From the NCBI RefSeq assembly GCF_019396345.1, contig NZ_JAHKRM010000029.1, forward strand, positions 62,001 through 126,000: a DNA stretch of 64,000 bases. The letters run 5' to 3'. Position numbers and translations under genes: made by a program. The notes below the pieces were generated by a model that saw only the letters and a list, made by a program, of their open reading frames with translations, had not been told where the DNA came from and did not search any database. The DNA comes from Nonomuraea guangzhouensis (lineage in GTDB: Bacteria; Actinomycetota; Actinomycetes; Streptosporangiales; Streptosporangiaceae). Shown in pieces: positions 30,371-38,470 of this stretch (its first letter is position 1; every line of letters begins with the position of its first letter).

Positions 30371-30478
30371 TAACAAGTCCTCGGCCTGTGGGCTGTCGTC
30401 AGTGAGCAGGTACGCGGTGCGCATCAGCGCGGGCTGGCGCAGGCGTACGAACTCGCGGAAGCCCTCATATGGGTCCAT
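30371..30478 (-). pseudogene. 5' fragment of a SigE-family sigma factor cut by the IS
   Basis: From ATG 30478 the minus strand encodes 36 residues, MDPYEGFREF, VRLRQPALMRTAYLLT, then AEDLL, an exact match to the start of SigE-family ECF factors (region 2.1/2.2). At 30371 homology stops at the IS left end, right after TTAC. The remainder is not found beyond the other IS end, so deletion accompanied or followed insertion. Confidence 0.75.
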
Positions 30479-30536
30479 GAAACTCCCTTCACCCGGTATC
30501 AAACGTGGGTGAAGCCGTTCTCGTTGGAACCCCCGC

Positions 30537-31673
30537 CTAAGCCAGCGCCGCCTCCAGCAGAAGCGCTCCGGCGCCCAGGAGGGCGGCGTCCCGGCCGGCG
30601 CGGGCCGGGGCGATCTCCAGGTCGCGGGTCGCCAGGGGCAGGCAGCGTTCGTACACGGCAGCCCTGATGGCGGTGATCAGCGGCTCCGCGGCCGACAGGC
30701 TGCCGCCCACCGCGATCACGTCCGGGTTGAAGAAGTTGACCAATACCGTGAGGACCTCGCCGATCCGCCGGCCCGCGCCCCGTACCAGGCTGGTGGCCTC
30801 GGGGATCGCGTCGTTCACCAGGCCCACGATGTCCGCCGGTCGCGCCACCTTGATCCCGGAGTCCGCCAGGGCCGACATGAGGGCGGCACCGCTGGCGTAC
30901 GCCTCCAGGCAGTCGGGGTGGCCGCAGGCGCACAGGACGGAGGAGTCCGAACGGACCCGCACGTGGCTGATGTCGCCCGCCGCGCCCCGGCCCCGGTGCA
31001 GGTGGCCGTTGACGATCACGCCGCAGCCGATGCCGGTCCCGGCCTTGAGCACCATGAGGTTGTCGCAGCCGGGCCAGTGCCTGGCCTCGCCGGCGGCCAT
31101 CAGGTTGGCGTCGTTCTCGACGAGGATCGGCAGGTCGTAGCGGAGCCCCAGGTGCTCGGCGACGGGGAAGTTGTTCCAGCCCGGCATGCGCGACGGCGTG
31201 ACCACCCGGCGCGTCGCCGGGTCCACCGGGCCGGGGATGCCGGTGCCCACCCCGCGTAACGGCACGTCATCGGCCACATGTACGGCCAGCAACTCGTCGA
31301 AGGCGTCCGACAGGAGGTCGAGCGTGGCCTCCGGGCCCCGGGCGATCTCGCAGGGGCGTTCCTCGATCACGAGCGGGGTGCCGCTGAGGTCGAGCAGCCC
31401 GAGCCGGGCATGGTGCGCGCCGAGGTCGGCGACCGCCAGCACCCCCGCCGACGGCGACAGGCGCAGCCGCCTGGGCCGCCGCCCGCCCCGCGACGTGCCC
31501 GAGCCCTCCTCGCCGAGCAGGCCCAGCGCGATCAGCTCCTCGACCCGGAGCGACACGCTGGAGGCGGCCAGGCCCGATAAGCGGGCGAGGTCGGCCCGGG
31601 ATTCGGCCTGGCCGGTGGCCACGAGCCGCAGCAGGTCCCCCTGTGCCCCGCTCACGGGCAGCCGCTGATCCAT
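30537..31673 (-). CDS. ROK-family transcriptional regulator
   Basis: A 378-residue protein: N-terminal winged helix (about 8-60, SRADLARLSGLAASSVSLRVEELIALGL) and ROK sugar-kinase-like domain (about 75-375) with GTGIPGPVD, VENDANLMAAGE, the LKAGTGIGCGVIVNG phosphate loop and a zinc site CACGHPDCLE. ROK regulators usually sense sugars. It is divergent from an amino-acid-type ABC operon, which it may control. ATG 31673 is chosen for its natural N-terminus; ATG 31709 is in frame further up. Confidence 0.88.
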   Translation of the reverse strand: MDQRLPVSGAQGDLLRLVATGQAESRADLARLSGLAASSVSLRVEELIALGLLGEEGSGTSRGGRRPRRLRLSPSAGVLAVADLGAHHARLGLLDLSGTPLVIEERPCEIARGPEATLDLLSDAFDELLAVHVADDVPLRGVGTGIPGPVDPATRRVVTPSRMPGWNNFPVAEHLGLRYDLPILVENDANLMAAGEARHWPGCDNLMVLKAGTGIGCGVIVNGHLHRGRGAAGDISHVRVRSDSSVLCACGHPDCLEAYASGAALMSALADSGIKVARPADIVGLVNDAIPEATSLVRGAGRRIGEVLTVLVNFFNPDVIAVGGSLSAAEPLITAIRAAVYERCLPLATRDLEIAPARAGRDAALLGAGALLLEAALA

Positions 31674-31713
31674 GTGAGAGGAATACCATGTCCAGACTTC
31701 CTGCGACAACGTA

Positions 31714-31742
31714 TTGACTTAGTACGAAATCTCCCACTACGT
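31714..31742 (+). promoter_or_regulatory. Candidate promoter of the amino-acid ABC operon
   Basis: TTGACT (31714-31719), a 17-base spacer and CTACGT (31737-31742) resemble a sigma-70 class promoter about 40 bases before the binding-protein start. The region is AT-richer than its surroundings. Confidence 0.4.
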
Positions 31743-31779
31743 TCCGCTTCATCTTCGATTTCGAAGGAAGTGGATGCTC

Positions 31780-32697
31780 ATGAAGAGACTGGTCGCTGCC
31801 GTCGCCGTTTCCCTGTTAGGCCTGGCGGCCTGCGGCGAGACGAGCAGCCCCGCCGTACCCGGAGCCGTACCCGAACAGGCCAAGGCGCAGGACGACGTGC
31901 TCGCGCAGGCACCTGTCGCGGCCGCCGCGGACATCCTGCCCGGCTCCACCATGGAGAAGATCAAGCAGCGCGGCGAGCTGATCGTCGGCGGCTCGCTGGA
32001 CGCGCCGCTGCTCTCCCAGCAGAACCCGGCCACCGGCCAGGTCGAGGGCTTCGACGCCGATCTGGGCAAGGCGCTGGCGAAGTACATCATCGGCCAGCCC
32101 AAAGTGAAGATCGTCAACTCCGCCTCGGAGACCCGCGAGGCGCTGCTCGCCAACGGCACCGTGGACGTCGTCTTCCAGACGTACACGATCACGCCGGAAC
32201 GGGCGAAGCAGGTCGCGTTCGCCGGGCCCTACTACACCTCCGGTCTGACGATCGCGGTGAAGAAGGGCGCGACGGGCATCGCCAAGCCCGAGGACCTGAA
32301 CGGCAAGAAGGTCCTCGCGGGTGCGAACACGCCGGCCATCCCGGCGATCAAGAAGTTCGCGCCGCAGGCCGAGATCATCACGTTCGGCAGCGACCCGGAA
32401 TGCCTTCAGGCGCTCAAGCAGGACCGCGGCGTCGCCTACGTCCAGGACGAGACGCTGCTGATCGCCGACGCCAAGAAGGACCCGTCGATCCAGATCGTCA
32501 CCAAGCCCTTCACCGTCGACCCGTACGGCATCGGGCTCAAGCACGGTGACGACCAGTTCAAGACCTTCACCAATGCCTGGCTGAAGAAGATGCAGGACGC
32601 CGGGGCCTGGCAGAAGATCTGGAAGAACTCCATCGGCACCGTCGTCGTGGGTGATGCTCCGCAGCCGCCCCAGATCGGTTCCGTGCCGGGGTCCTGA
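31780..32697 (+). CDS. Polar amino-acid ABC substrate-binding lipoprotein
   Basis: A 305-residue family-3 solute-binding protein of the GluB type. Lipoprotein signal with lipobox LAAC near residue 18; mature part begins GETSSPAVPG. Domain features include GELIVGGSLDAPLLS, GFDADLGKALAKYI, the YTITPERAKQVAFAGPYY hinge segment and GKKVLAGANTPA. ATG 31780 is preferred over 31774 because GAAGGAAG is then nine bases upstream. The stop overlaps the first permease start. Likely ligand: glutamate, aspartate or asparagine, the last suggested by the asparaginase downstream. Confidence 0.88.
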   Translation: MKRLVAAVAVSLLGLAACGETSSPAVPGAVPEQAKAQDDVLAQAPVAAAADILPGSTMEKIKQRGELIVGGSLDAPLLSQQNPATGQVEGFDADLGKALAKYIIGQPKVKIVNSASETREALLANGTVDVVFQTYTITPERAKQVAFAGPYYTSGLTIAVKKGATGIAKPEDLNGKKVLAGANTPAIPAIKKFAPQAEIITFGSDPECLQALKQDRGVAYVQDETLLIADAKKDPSIQIVTKPFTVDPYGIGLKHGDDQFKTFTNAWLKKMQDAGAWQKIWKNSIGTVVVGDAPQPPQIGSVPGS

Positions 32698-33341
32698 TGT
32701 CCGTCCTCCTCGACCACCTGCCCGAGCTGTGGCAGGGACTGCTCGTGACGTTCCAGCTCACCGCCGCGTCGTTCCTCGGCGCGGCGGTGCTGGGCGTCCT
32801 GGTCACCGCCCTGCGGGTGAGCCCGGTACGGGTGCTGCGCGCCCTCGGCACCGCCTACGTGGAGACCTTCCAGAACCTGCCGCTGCTGGTCCTGCTCGTC
32901 CTGGCGTTCTTCGGCCTGCCGGAGATCGGTATCCAGGCCGATCTGCGGGTGACGGCCATCGCGGTGATCGCCGTGTACGAGGCCGCCTACATCGGCGAGG
33001 CGCTGCGGTCCGGCGTGAACTCGGTGGCCAAGGGGCAGGGCGAGGCGGCCCGCGCGATCGGGCTGACGTTCGCCCAGTCGCTGCGGCACGTCATCCTGCC
33101 GCAGGCGCTGCGTACGGTGGTGCAGCCGATCGGCAACATCTTCATCGCGCTCACCATGAACACCGCGCTCGCGGCGGCCGTCGGTGTCGTCGACCTGACC
33201 GCGGCGGCGAACCGGGTGAACCTCCTCGAAGCCCAGCCCATCCCGATCTTCGTCGGCGCGGGCGCGGCGTACGCGCTGATCGCCGCCTGCGCCGGCTTCG
33301 TGACCGGGCGGCTCGAACGACGACTGGTGATCCTGCGATGA
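32697..33341 (+). CDS. Polar amino-acid ABC permease 1
   Basis: A 214-residue permease with about five membrane segments. The EAA loop is SGVNSVAKGQGEAARAIGLTFAQ near residue 103, typical of HisM/GltK-type permeases (GluC in Corynebacterium). Start ATG 32697 overlaps the binding-protein stop (TGATG) and its own stop overlaps permease 2 (ATGA). It forms the first half of the membrane channel. No ATPase gene is in this operon. Confidence 0.9.
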   Translation: MSVLLDHLPELWQGLLVTFQLTAASFLGAAVLGVLVTALRVSPVRVLRALGTAYVETFQNLPLLVLLVLAFFGLPEIGIQADLRVTAIAVIAVYEAAYIGEALRSGVNSVAKGQGEAARAIGLTFAQSLRHVILPQALRTVVQPIGNIFIALTMNTALAAAVGVVDLTAAANRVNLLEAQPIPIFVGAGAAYALIAACAGFVTGRLERRLVILR

Positions 33342-34165
33342 GTACCGCCCTGTTCGACGAGCCGGGCCCCCGGGCGCGGCGGCGCATCCGGATCGCGACC
33401 GTCGTCGGCACCCTCGCCGCCCTGGCGCTGCTCGCGCTGGCCGTCCGGCAGTTCGCCGCCAACGGACAGCTGGACGCCGCGCGCTGGCAGCCGTACGCCA
33501 CCTGGCCCATGTGGCGATATCTCCTGACAGGGCTGCGGTCCACCGCGCTGGCCGCGGTCGTCTCGGCCGCGCTGGCGATGGCGCTCGGGCTGGTGCTGGC
33601 CCTGGGCCGGCTGTCGCGCCACCGGTTCCTGCGCGTCCCCGCCGCTGTCTACGTCGAGGTGGTCAGGACCATCCCGGCCCTGCTGCTGGTGTACGTGGTG
33701 CTGTTCGCGCTGCCGAAGTACGGGCTGGACCTGCCGCTGTTCTGGAAGCTCGTGGTGCCGCTGTCGGTGTCGAACGCGGCGGCGTTCGCCGAGATCTTCC
33801 GCGCCGGGATCCGCTCCATCGAGCGCGGCCAGGGCGAGGCGGGCCTGGCGATCGGCCTCACCCACGGGCAGGCCATGCGCCTGATCGTGCTGCCGCAGGC
33901 CGCCCGCCGGGTGTTGCCCTCGATCGTCAGCCAGTCGGTGGGGCTGCTCAAGGACACGGCACTCGGATATGTCGTCAGCTACGCCGAGCTGCTCTACAGC
34001 GGCAAGGTCCTGGCCGCGTACAACGGGTACCTCATCCAGACCTACCTCGTCGTCGCGCTGGTCTACCTGGTGGTCAACGCGTCGCTGTCCAAACTGGCCC
34101 GTACGCTGGAGGCCCGCCGGCGCGCGGCCCCCGGCATCCCCCGAAGGAGTTTCACCCGTGCCTGA
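33338..34165 (+). CDS. Polar amino-acid ABC permease 2
   Basis: A 275-residue permease with an extended N-terminus (about 50 residues before the conserved core) as in GluD proteins. EAA loop: AGIRSIERGQGEAGLAIGLTHGQ near residue 150, followed by LPQAARRVLPSIVSQ. It is coupled to permease 1 by ATGA and overlaps the asparaginase start by eight bases, so uptake and hydrolysis look co-expressed. The missing GluA-type ATPase must come from elsewhere or be shared. Confidence 0.9.
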   Translation: MSTALFDEPGPRARRRIRIATVVGTLAALALLALAVRQFAANGQLDAARWQPYATWPMWRYLLTGLRSTALAAVVSAALAMALGLVLALGRLSRHRFLRVPAAVYVEVVRTIPALLLVYVVLFALPKYGLDLPLFWKLVVPLSVSNAAAFAEIFRAGIRSIERGQGEAGLAIGLTHGQAMRLIVLPQAARRVLPSIVSQSVGLLKDTALGYVVSYAELLYSGKVLAAYNGYLIQTYLVVALVYLVVNASLSKLARTLEARRRAAPGIPRRSFTRA

Positions 34166-35114
34166 ACTCGCCCTCCTCGCCGAGGTCGTGCGCTCCGGGT
34201 TCGTCGAGAGCGTCCACTACGGCAGCGCCGTCGGCCTCGACCCGTCGGGCCGGCCCGAGGTCGCGCTCGGCCGGGTGGACGCGCCGGTGCTGCCCCGCTC
34301 GTCGGGCAAGCCGTTCCAGGCGCTCGCCTGCCTGGTCGCGGGCGCCGCCCTGAGCGGACCGAGCCTGGCGATCGCCGCGGGCAGCCACACGGGGGAGGAC
34401 TTCCACGTACGGCTGGTCGGCGAGCTGCTGGCCGACTACGGCCTGGACTTCGGGGCGCTCGGCTGCCCGGCGAGCTGGCCGGAGGACGAGGCCACCCTGC
34501 ACGCGCTGATCAGGCAGGGCCAGGGCGTCTCCCGCGAGCGGATGAACTGCTCGGGCAAGCACGCCGCGATGCTGGCCGCCGCCGTGGCCAACGAGTGGGA
34601 CGTGGACTCCTACCTGGCCGCCGAGCACCCGGTGCAGCGCAAGGTGCGCTCGATCACCGAGGACCTGGCGGGGGAGAAGGTCGCCCACGTGGCCGTGGAC
34701 GGCTGCGGGGCGCCGGTGTTCGGGCTCTCGCTGACCGGCCTGGCGCGCGCCGTGCAGGCGCTCGTGCTCGCCGCGCCGGGCAGCGCGCCCCGCCAGGTCG
34801 CCGACGCGATGCGCGAGCACCCCGAGTACGTCGGCGGGACCGGCCACCAGAACACCGAGCTCATGCGCGCCCTGCCCGGCTCCCTGGCCAAGGGCGGCGC
34901 GGAAGGGGTGCTGGTCGTGGCGACGGACTCCGGGCACTCGGTCGCGGTCAAGGTCATCGACGGCAGTCCGCGCGCCACCACGGTCATCGCTCTGTCCGTG
35001 CTCCGCGAGATGGGCTGCGAGGTGTCCTCGGCCGCCGCGTTCGAGAGCGTGGCCGTGCTCGGCGGTGGCGCGCCGGTCGGCCGGATCGTCACGCCGAGCC
35101 GCAACCCTCGGTAA
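34158..35114 (+). CDS. L-asparaginase, type II-like (Rhizobium etli type)
   Basis: A 318-residue asparaginase of the PF06089 family, unrelated to the E. coli enzymes. Signatures are RSSGKPFQALACL near residue 50, SHTGEDFH, MNCSGKHAAML (catalytic Ser-Gly-Lys-His) near residue 130, DGCGAPVFGLSL and AVLGGGAPVG. It should turn asparagine into aspartate and ammonia in the cytosol, no signal peptide being present. GTG 34158 has AAGGAG nine bases upstream. It closes the amino-acid ABC operon and converges with the LCP gene with 26 bases of overlap. Confidence 0.9.
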   Translation: MPELALLAEVVRSGFVESVHYGSAVGLDPSGRPEVALGRVDAPVLPRSSGKPFQALACLVAGAALSGPSLAIAAGSHTGEDFHVRLVGELLADYGLDFGALGCPASWPEDEATLHALIRQGQGVSRERMNCSGKHAAMLAAAVANEWDVDSYLAAEHPVQRKVRSITEDLAGEKVAHVAVDGCGAPVFGLSLTGLARAVQALVLAAPGSAPRQVADAMREHPEYVGGTGHQNTELMRALPGSLAKGGAEGVLVVATDSGHSVAVKVIDGSPRATTVIALSVLREMGCEVSSAAAFESVAVLGGGAPVGRIVTPSRNPR

Positions 35115-36552
35115 GGGTCTTGGTGGGGTCGCTCTCTTTCGGCTTCTTGGGAGCCTTCGATGGGGACTTCGACGGCGACGGCGATGAAGAGGGCGCCGCG
35201 GAGGCCGTGGCCGCCACGGGACGGCTGGCCGCGGAGTCGCGGATGGCCTTGTCGGTGATGGTGCGGATCTTCTCCCAGTCGGGGTAGGCGGTGCTGATCA
35301 GCGGCGGTACGAACTGGATGCTCGTCACCTTGGCGTTCTTGACCGTCAGCGCCAGCGGCACCAGGTGCTTGAGCATCGGCCGCGGGATGTCGGTCTTGAT
35401 CAGCTCCTTGGTGGCGAACGCGATCTTGTTGAACCGGGTCAGCACCGTCGCCGGATCGGCCTGGTCGAGCAGCGCCCCGATCACGCAGCGCTGACGGCGC
35501 ATCCGGGTGAAGTCATCGCTGAAGGTGCGCGAGCGGGCGTACCACATCGCGTCGGCGCCCTTGAGCTTGCGCGTGCCCGCCTTGACCAGGCCCTCGTTGT
35601 ACTTGCCGAACACCACGTCCTGCTCGACCGTGATCCGGACCCCGCCGATCGCGTCGATCAGCCGGGCGAACCCCCACATGTTGACCAGCGCGTACCAGTC
35701 GACCTTGAGCCCGAGCGTGTAGCCGATCGTGTCCATCAGCACCCGGGGGCCCTGGTGCTGCTTGCCGCCGAAGATCTCCGGATGCGCGTCGGCGTACTCC
35801 CAGACGCTGTTGAGCAGGTCGCTGCGGCCACCGCCCGGATCGGGCGGCAGCCGGAAGCCGTTCGGGAAGTGCTGGGCCATCGGCGTGCCCGGCCGGAACC
35901 GGACGTTCTCCAGGTTGCGCGGCAGGCTGACCAGCACGGTGTTGCCGGTCTTCACGTCGATGGTGGCCAGGTTCATGCTGTCGGTGCGCACGCCGATCCG
36001 GTTGTCGTCGGCGTCGCCGCCGAGCAGCAGGATGTTCACCCTGGTGCGGCCCGCCCACGGGTCCTCGGGGCGGACCTTCTCCCCGGCCTGCGGGTCGGGG
36101 CCGCCGTCGTCGCTGCCGTCGTTCACGAAGATGTCATTGAGAGCTTGCCGATACGTCCAGACGAAGTTCGCGCCCACCCCGAACGGCAGCACGACCACGA
36201 CGGCGAGCAGTCCCGCGAAGGTGCCCGCCAGAATCTGCCCGCTCTGCGGCAGGCTGCCAGGCCGCAGCACGATGAACGAGTGGACGATCAGGGCGAACCA
36301 TGCCACCCCGAGCACGACGGCGCCGGCGGCCACTCCCGTCAGCCAGCTGTTCTGCTGCAACTCGCCCAGCAGGTTGTCGGTGCTCAGCCGGACGGCGAGC
36401 AACGCGAGCAGGCCGGCCGCGTAACAGCCGAGGAGTGTCAGCCCCGTCTTACGCCATCCGGCGCGCAGATGCGCCGCTCCCGGTGCGATCACGGCGAGCG
36501 CCAGCCAGCCGAGAACCGCCCACGCCCGCACCGGTTTCATTGCCTGCCTCAC
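35089..36552 (-). CDS. LytR-CpsA-Psr (LCP) cell-wall glycopolymer transferase
   Basis: A 487-residue membrane protein. Four hydrophobic segments lie in the first 135 residues, more than the single anchor of most LCP proteins, then the LCP domain (about 165-410): NILLLGGDADDNR, DSMNLATIDVKTG, SLPRNL, a central VLMDTIGYTLGLKVDWYALV, IDAIGGVRITV, and the Arg-rich YARSRTFSDDFTRMRRQR. It should attach teichoic-acid-like or arabinogalactan-type polymers to peptidoglycan. The C-terminal tail is Ser/Pro/Lys-rich. GTG 36552 and ATG 36540 are both possible. It converges with the asparaginase gene. Confidence 0.88.
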   Translation of the reverse strand: MRQAMKPVRAWAVLGWLALAVIAPGAAHLRAGWRKTGLTLLGCYAAGLLALLAVRLSTDNLLGELQQNSWLTGVAAGAVVLGVAWFALIVHSFIVLRPGSLPQSGQILAGTFAGLLAVVVVLPFGVGANFVWTYRQALNDIFVNDGSDDGGPDPQAGEKVRPEDPWAGRTRVNILLLGGDADDNRIGVRTDSMNLATIDVKTGNTVLVSLPRNLENVRFRPGTPMAQHFPNGFRLPPDPGGGRSDLLNSVWEYADAHPEIFGGKQHQGPRVLMDTIGYTLGLKVDWYALVNMWGFARLIDAIGGVRITVEQDVVFGKYNEGLVKAGTRKLKGADAMWYARSRTFSDDFTRMRRQRCVIGALLDQADPATVLTRFNKIAFATKELIKTDIPRPMLKHLVPLALTVKNAKVTSIQFVPPLISTAYPDWEKIRTITDKAIRDSAASRPVAATASAAPSSSPSPSKSPSKAPKKPKESDPTKTLTEGCGSA

Positions 36553-36653
36553 GCCATCCCCGTTTCCCCGCGAACTTCACCGTAGGCCGAGTCGAGGCGG
36601 CAGCCTATGGACAGAATACGAAATATGTCTCGAGGGGAGAGTGAACATTAGTC

Positions 36654-36670
36654 GCCGAATAAGATTCGGC
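36654..36670. promoter_or_regulatory. Inverted repeat at the ribosome-site position of the crotonase gene
   Basis: GCCGAAT-AAG-ATTCGGC is a perfect 7-bp palindrome ending three bases before the ATG at 36673. It takes the place of a Shine-Dalgarno sequence, so it could be an operator over the start of a leaderless transcript or an RNA hairpin. Confidence 0.6.
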
Positions 36671-36672
36671 AC

Positions 36673-37533
36673 ATGTCCTTCTCCCAGATCGAGTACGGCG
36701 TGACGGACCGGATCGCCACGATCACATTGAAGCGTCCCGAACGGCTCAACGCGTTCACCTTTACGATGCGCGGAGAGTTGGTAAAGGCTTTTGACCTCGC
36801 GGATGACGATGACGAGGTACGCGCCGTCGTGGTCACCGGCGCGGGCCGGGCCTTCTGCGCCGGGGCCGATCTGAGCGGCGGCGGCGACACCTTCAGTCAC
36901 CGGGAGCCCAGCGAGTTGGTGGATGGTTCACCGCGTGATGGTGGTGGCACGGTCGCGCTGCGCATCGCCCGGTCGCTCAAGCCGGTCATCGGCGCCATCA
37001 ACGGCCCCGCCGTGGGCGTGGGCGTCACGATGACGCTGCCGATGGACATCAGGCTCGCCGCCGACACCGCCAAGTTCGGCTTCGTCTTCGCCCGCAGGGG
37101 GATCGTCACCGAGGCCGCGTCGAGCTGGTTCCTGCCCAGGCTCGTCGGCATCGCGCAGGCCATGGAGTGGGCCGCCACCGGCCGGGTGTTCCCCGCCTCC
37201 GAGGCGCTGGCGGGAGGTCTGGTGTCCCGCGTGCTGCCCGCCGAAGAACTGCTGCCCGCCGCCTACGCGCTCGGCCGGGAGATCGCCGGCAACACCTCCG
37301 CCGTGTCGGTCGCCGCGATCCGCCGGCTGATGTGGTCGGGGCTGTCGGCGGCGTCGCCGTGGGAGGCGCACGCCGCCGACTCCCGGCTGATGGCCGAGCT
37401 CGGGTCCGCGCCCGACACCGTGGAGGGCGTGACGGCGTTCCTGGAGAAACGGCCGGCCGAGTTCCCGATGAAGATCAGCGAGGACCTGCCGGACGGTGTG
37501 CCGACTTGGCCGGTAAATCCTTATGGTGGCTAA
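36673..37533 (+). CDS. Enoyl-CoA hydratase/isomerase (crotonase) family protein
   Basis: A 286-residue crotonase. ITLKRPERLNAFTFTM, the first oxyanion-hole strand AGRAFCAGADLSGG (about residue 60) and the second, GAINGPAVGVGVTMTLPMDIRLAA, are typical; FGFVFARRGIVTEAASSWFLPRLVG covers the usual catalytic Glu region. It should act on an acyl-CoA, probably hydration or isomerisation in beta-oxidation; the exact substrate is not visible. The following alpha/beta hydrolase starts one or two bases after its stop, suggesting an operon. No SD precedes the ATG. Confidence 0.88.
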   Translation: MSFSQIEYGVTDRIATITLKRPERLNAFTFTMRGELVKAFDLADDDDEVRAVVVTGAGRAFCAGADLSGGGDTFSHREPSELVDGSPRDGGGTVALRIARSLKPVIGAINGPAVGVGVTMTLPMDIRLAADTAKFGFVFARRGIVTEAASSWFLPRLVGIAQAMEWAATGRVFPASEALAGGLVSRVLPAEELLPAAYALGREIAGNTSAVSVAAIRRLMWSGLSAASPWEAHAADSRLMAELGSAPDTVEGVTAFLEKRPAEFPMKISEDLPDGVPTWPVNPYGG

Positions 37534-37534
37534 C

Positions 37535-38470
37535 ATGTACGACACCACCGTTCTGACCATGCCGCCCGACTTCGAAGGCGACGTCGTGGCGACGCTGATC
37601 TCCAGACGAGCCGGTTCCCGCAGGGCGGTGCTCTACCTCCACGGCTTCACCGACTACTTCTTCCAGGACCACCTCGCCGACCACTACGTCGGCCGCGGCG
37701 TCGACTTCTTCGCCCTCGACCTGCGCAAGTACGGCAGATCGCTGCTGCCGCACCAGACCAGGGGCCTGGTCAGGAGCGTCACCGAGTACTTCCCCGAGAT
37801 CGACGAGGCCGTCCGCGTCATCAGGCAGGACCACGACGAGCTGACGATCAACGCGCACTCGACCGGCGGCCTGGTCGCCTCCCTGTGGGCCGACCGCGTC
37901 CGCGGCCGGGGCCTGGTGCAGGGGCTCGTGCTCAACAGCCCGTTCTTCGACCTGAACGTGCCCGCGCCGCTCCGTCTGGCCGCCGACCTGCTCAGGACGC
38001 CGCTGTCGTACTCCAGCCGGGCGCTGCCGCTGGGCGTCAGCGTCGCGTACGGCCAGAGCCTGCACCGCACCGAACAGGGCGAATGGGACTACGACCTGGA
38101 GCTCAAGCCACTCGGCGGCTTCTCCGTGCACGCCACCTGGCTGGCCGCCATCCGCAGGGCGCAGCGGCGGCTGCACGCCGGGCTGGCCGTGGACGTGCCG
38201 GTGCTCGTGCTCGCCTCGGCCACGGGGCTACGGATCCGCGACTTCGTCCCCGAAGCCCGCTCGGCGGACACCGTACTCGATCCCCGCCACATCGCCCGCT
38301 GGGCCACCTCCGTCGGCCCGCACGTCACCTGCGTCCGCATCCCCGACGGGATGCACGACCTGGTGCTGTCGGCCGAGCCGGTGCGCAAGCAGGTCTTCGC
38401 CGAGATCGACCGGTGGCTGACCGCGTTCGTCTACCAGGATCATCACCAGGGGAAGGCGAACAACCCGTAA
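37535..38470 (+). CDS. Alpha/beta hydrolase (serine aminopeptidase S33/lysophospholipase-like)
   Basis: A 311-residue cytosolic hydrolase. Oxyanion strand YLHGFTDYFFQ near residue 34, nucleophile elbow NAHSTGGLVA (Ser in A-H-S-T-G) near residue 107, possible acid in a later VLVLASATG region, and His in DGMHDLVLS near 275. It resembles monoacylglycerol lipase-like lysophospholipases. ATG 37535 follows GGTGG by five bases; the in-frame ATG 37523 overlaps the crotonase stop. It converges with the next hydrolase gene and overlaps it by 28 bases. Confidence 0.87.
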   Translation: MYDTTVLTMPPDFEGDVVATLISRRAGSRRAVLYLHGFTDYFFQDHLADHYVGRGVDFFALDLRKYGRSLLPHQTRGLVRSVTEYFPEIDEAVRVIRQDHDELTINAHSTGGLVASLWADRVRGRGLVQGLVLNSPFFDLNVPAPLRLAADLLRTPLSYSSRALPLGVSVAYGQSLHRTEQGEWDYDLELKPLGGFSVHATWLAAIRRAQRRLHAGLAVDVPVLVLASATGLRIRDFVPEARSADTVLDPRHIARWATSVGPHVTCVRIPDGMHDLVLSAEPVRKQVFAEIDRWLTAFVYQDHHQGKANNP

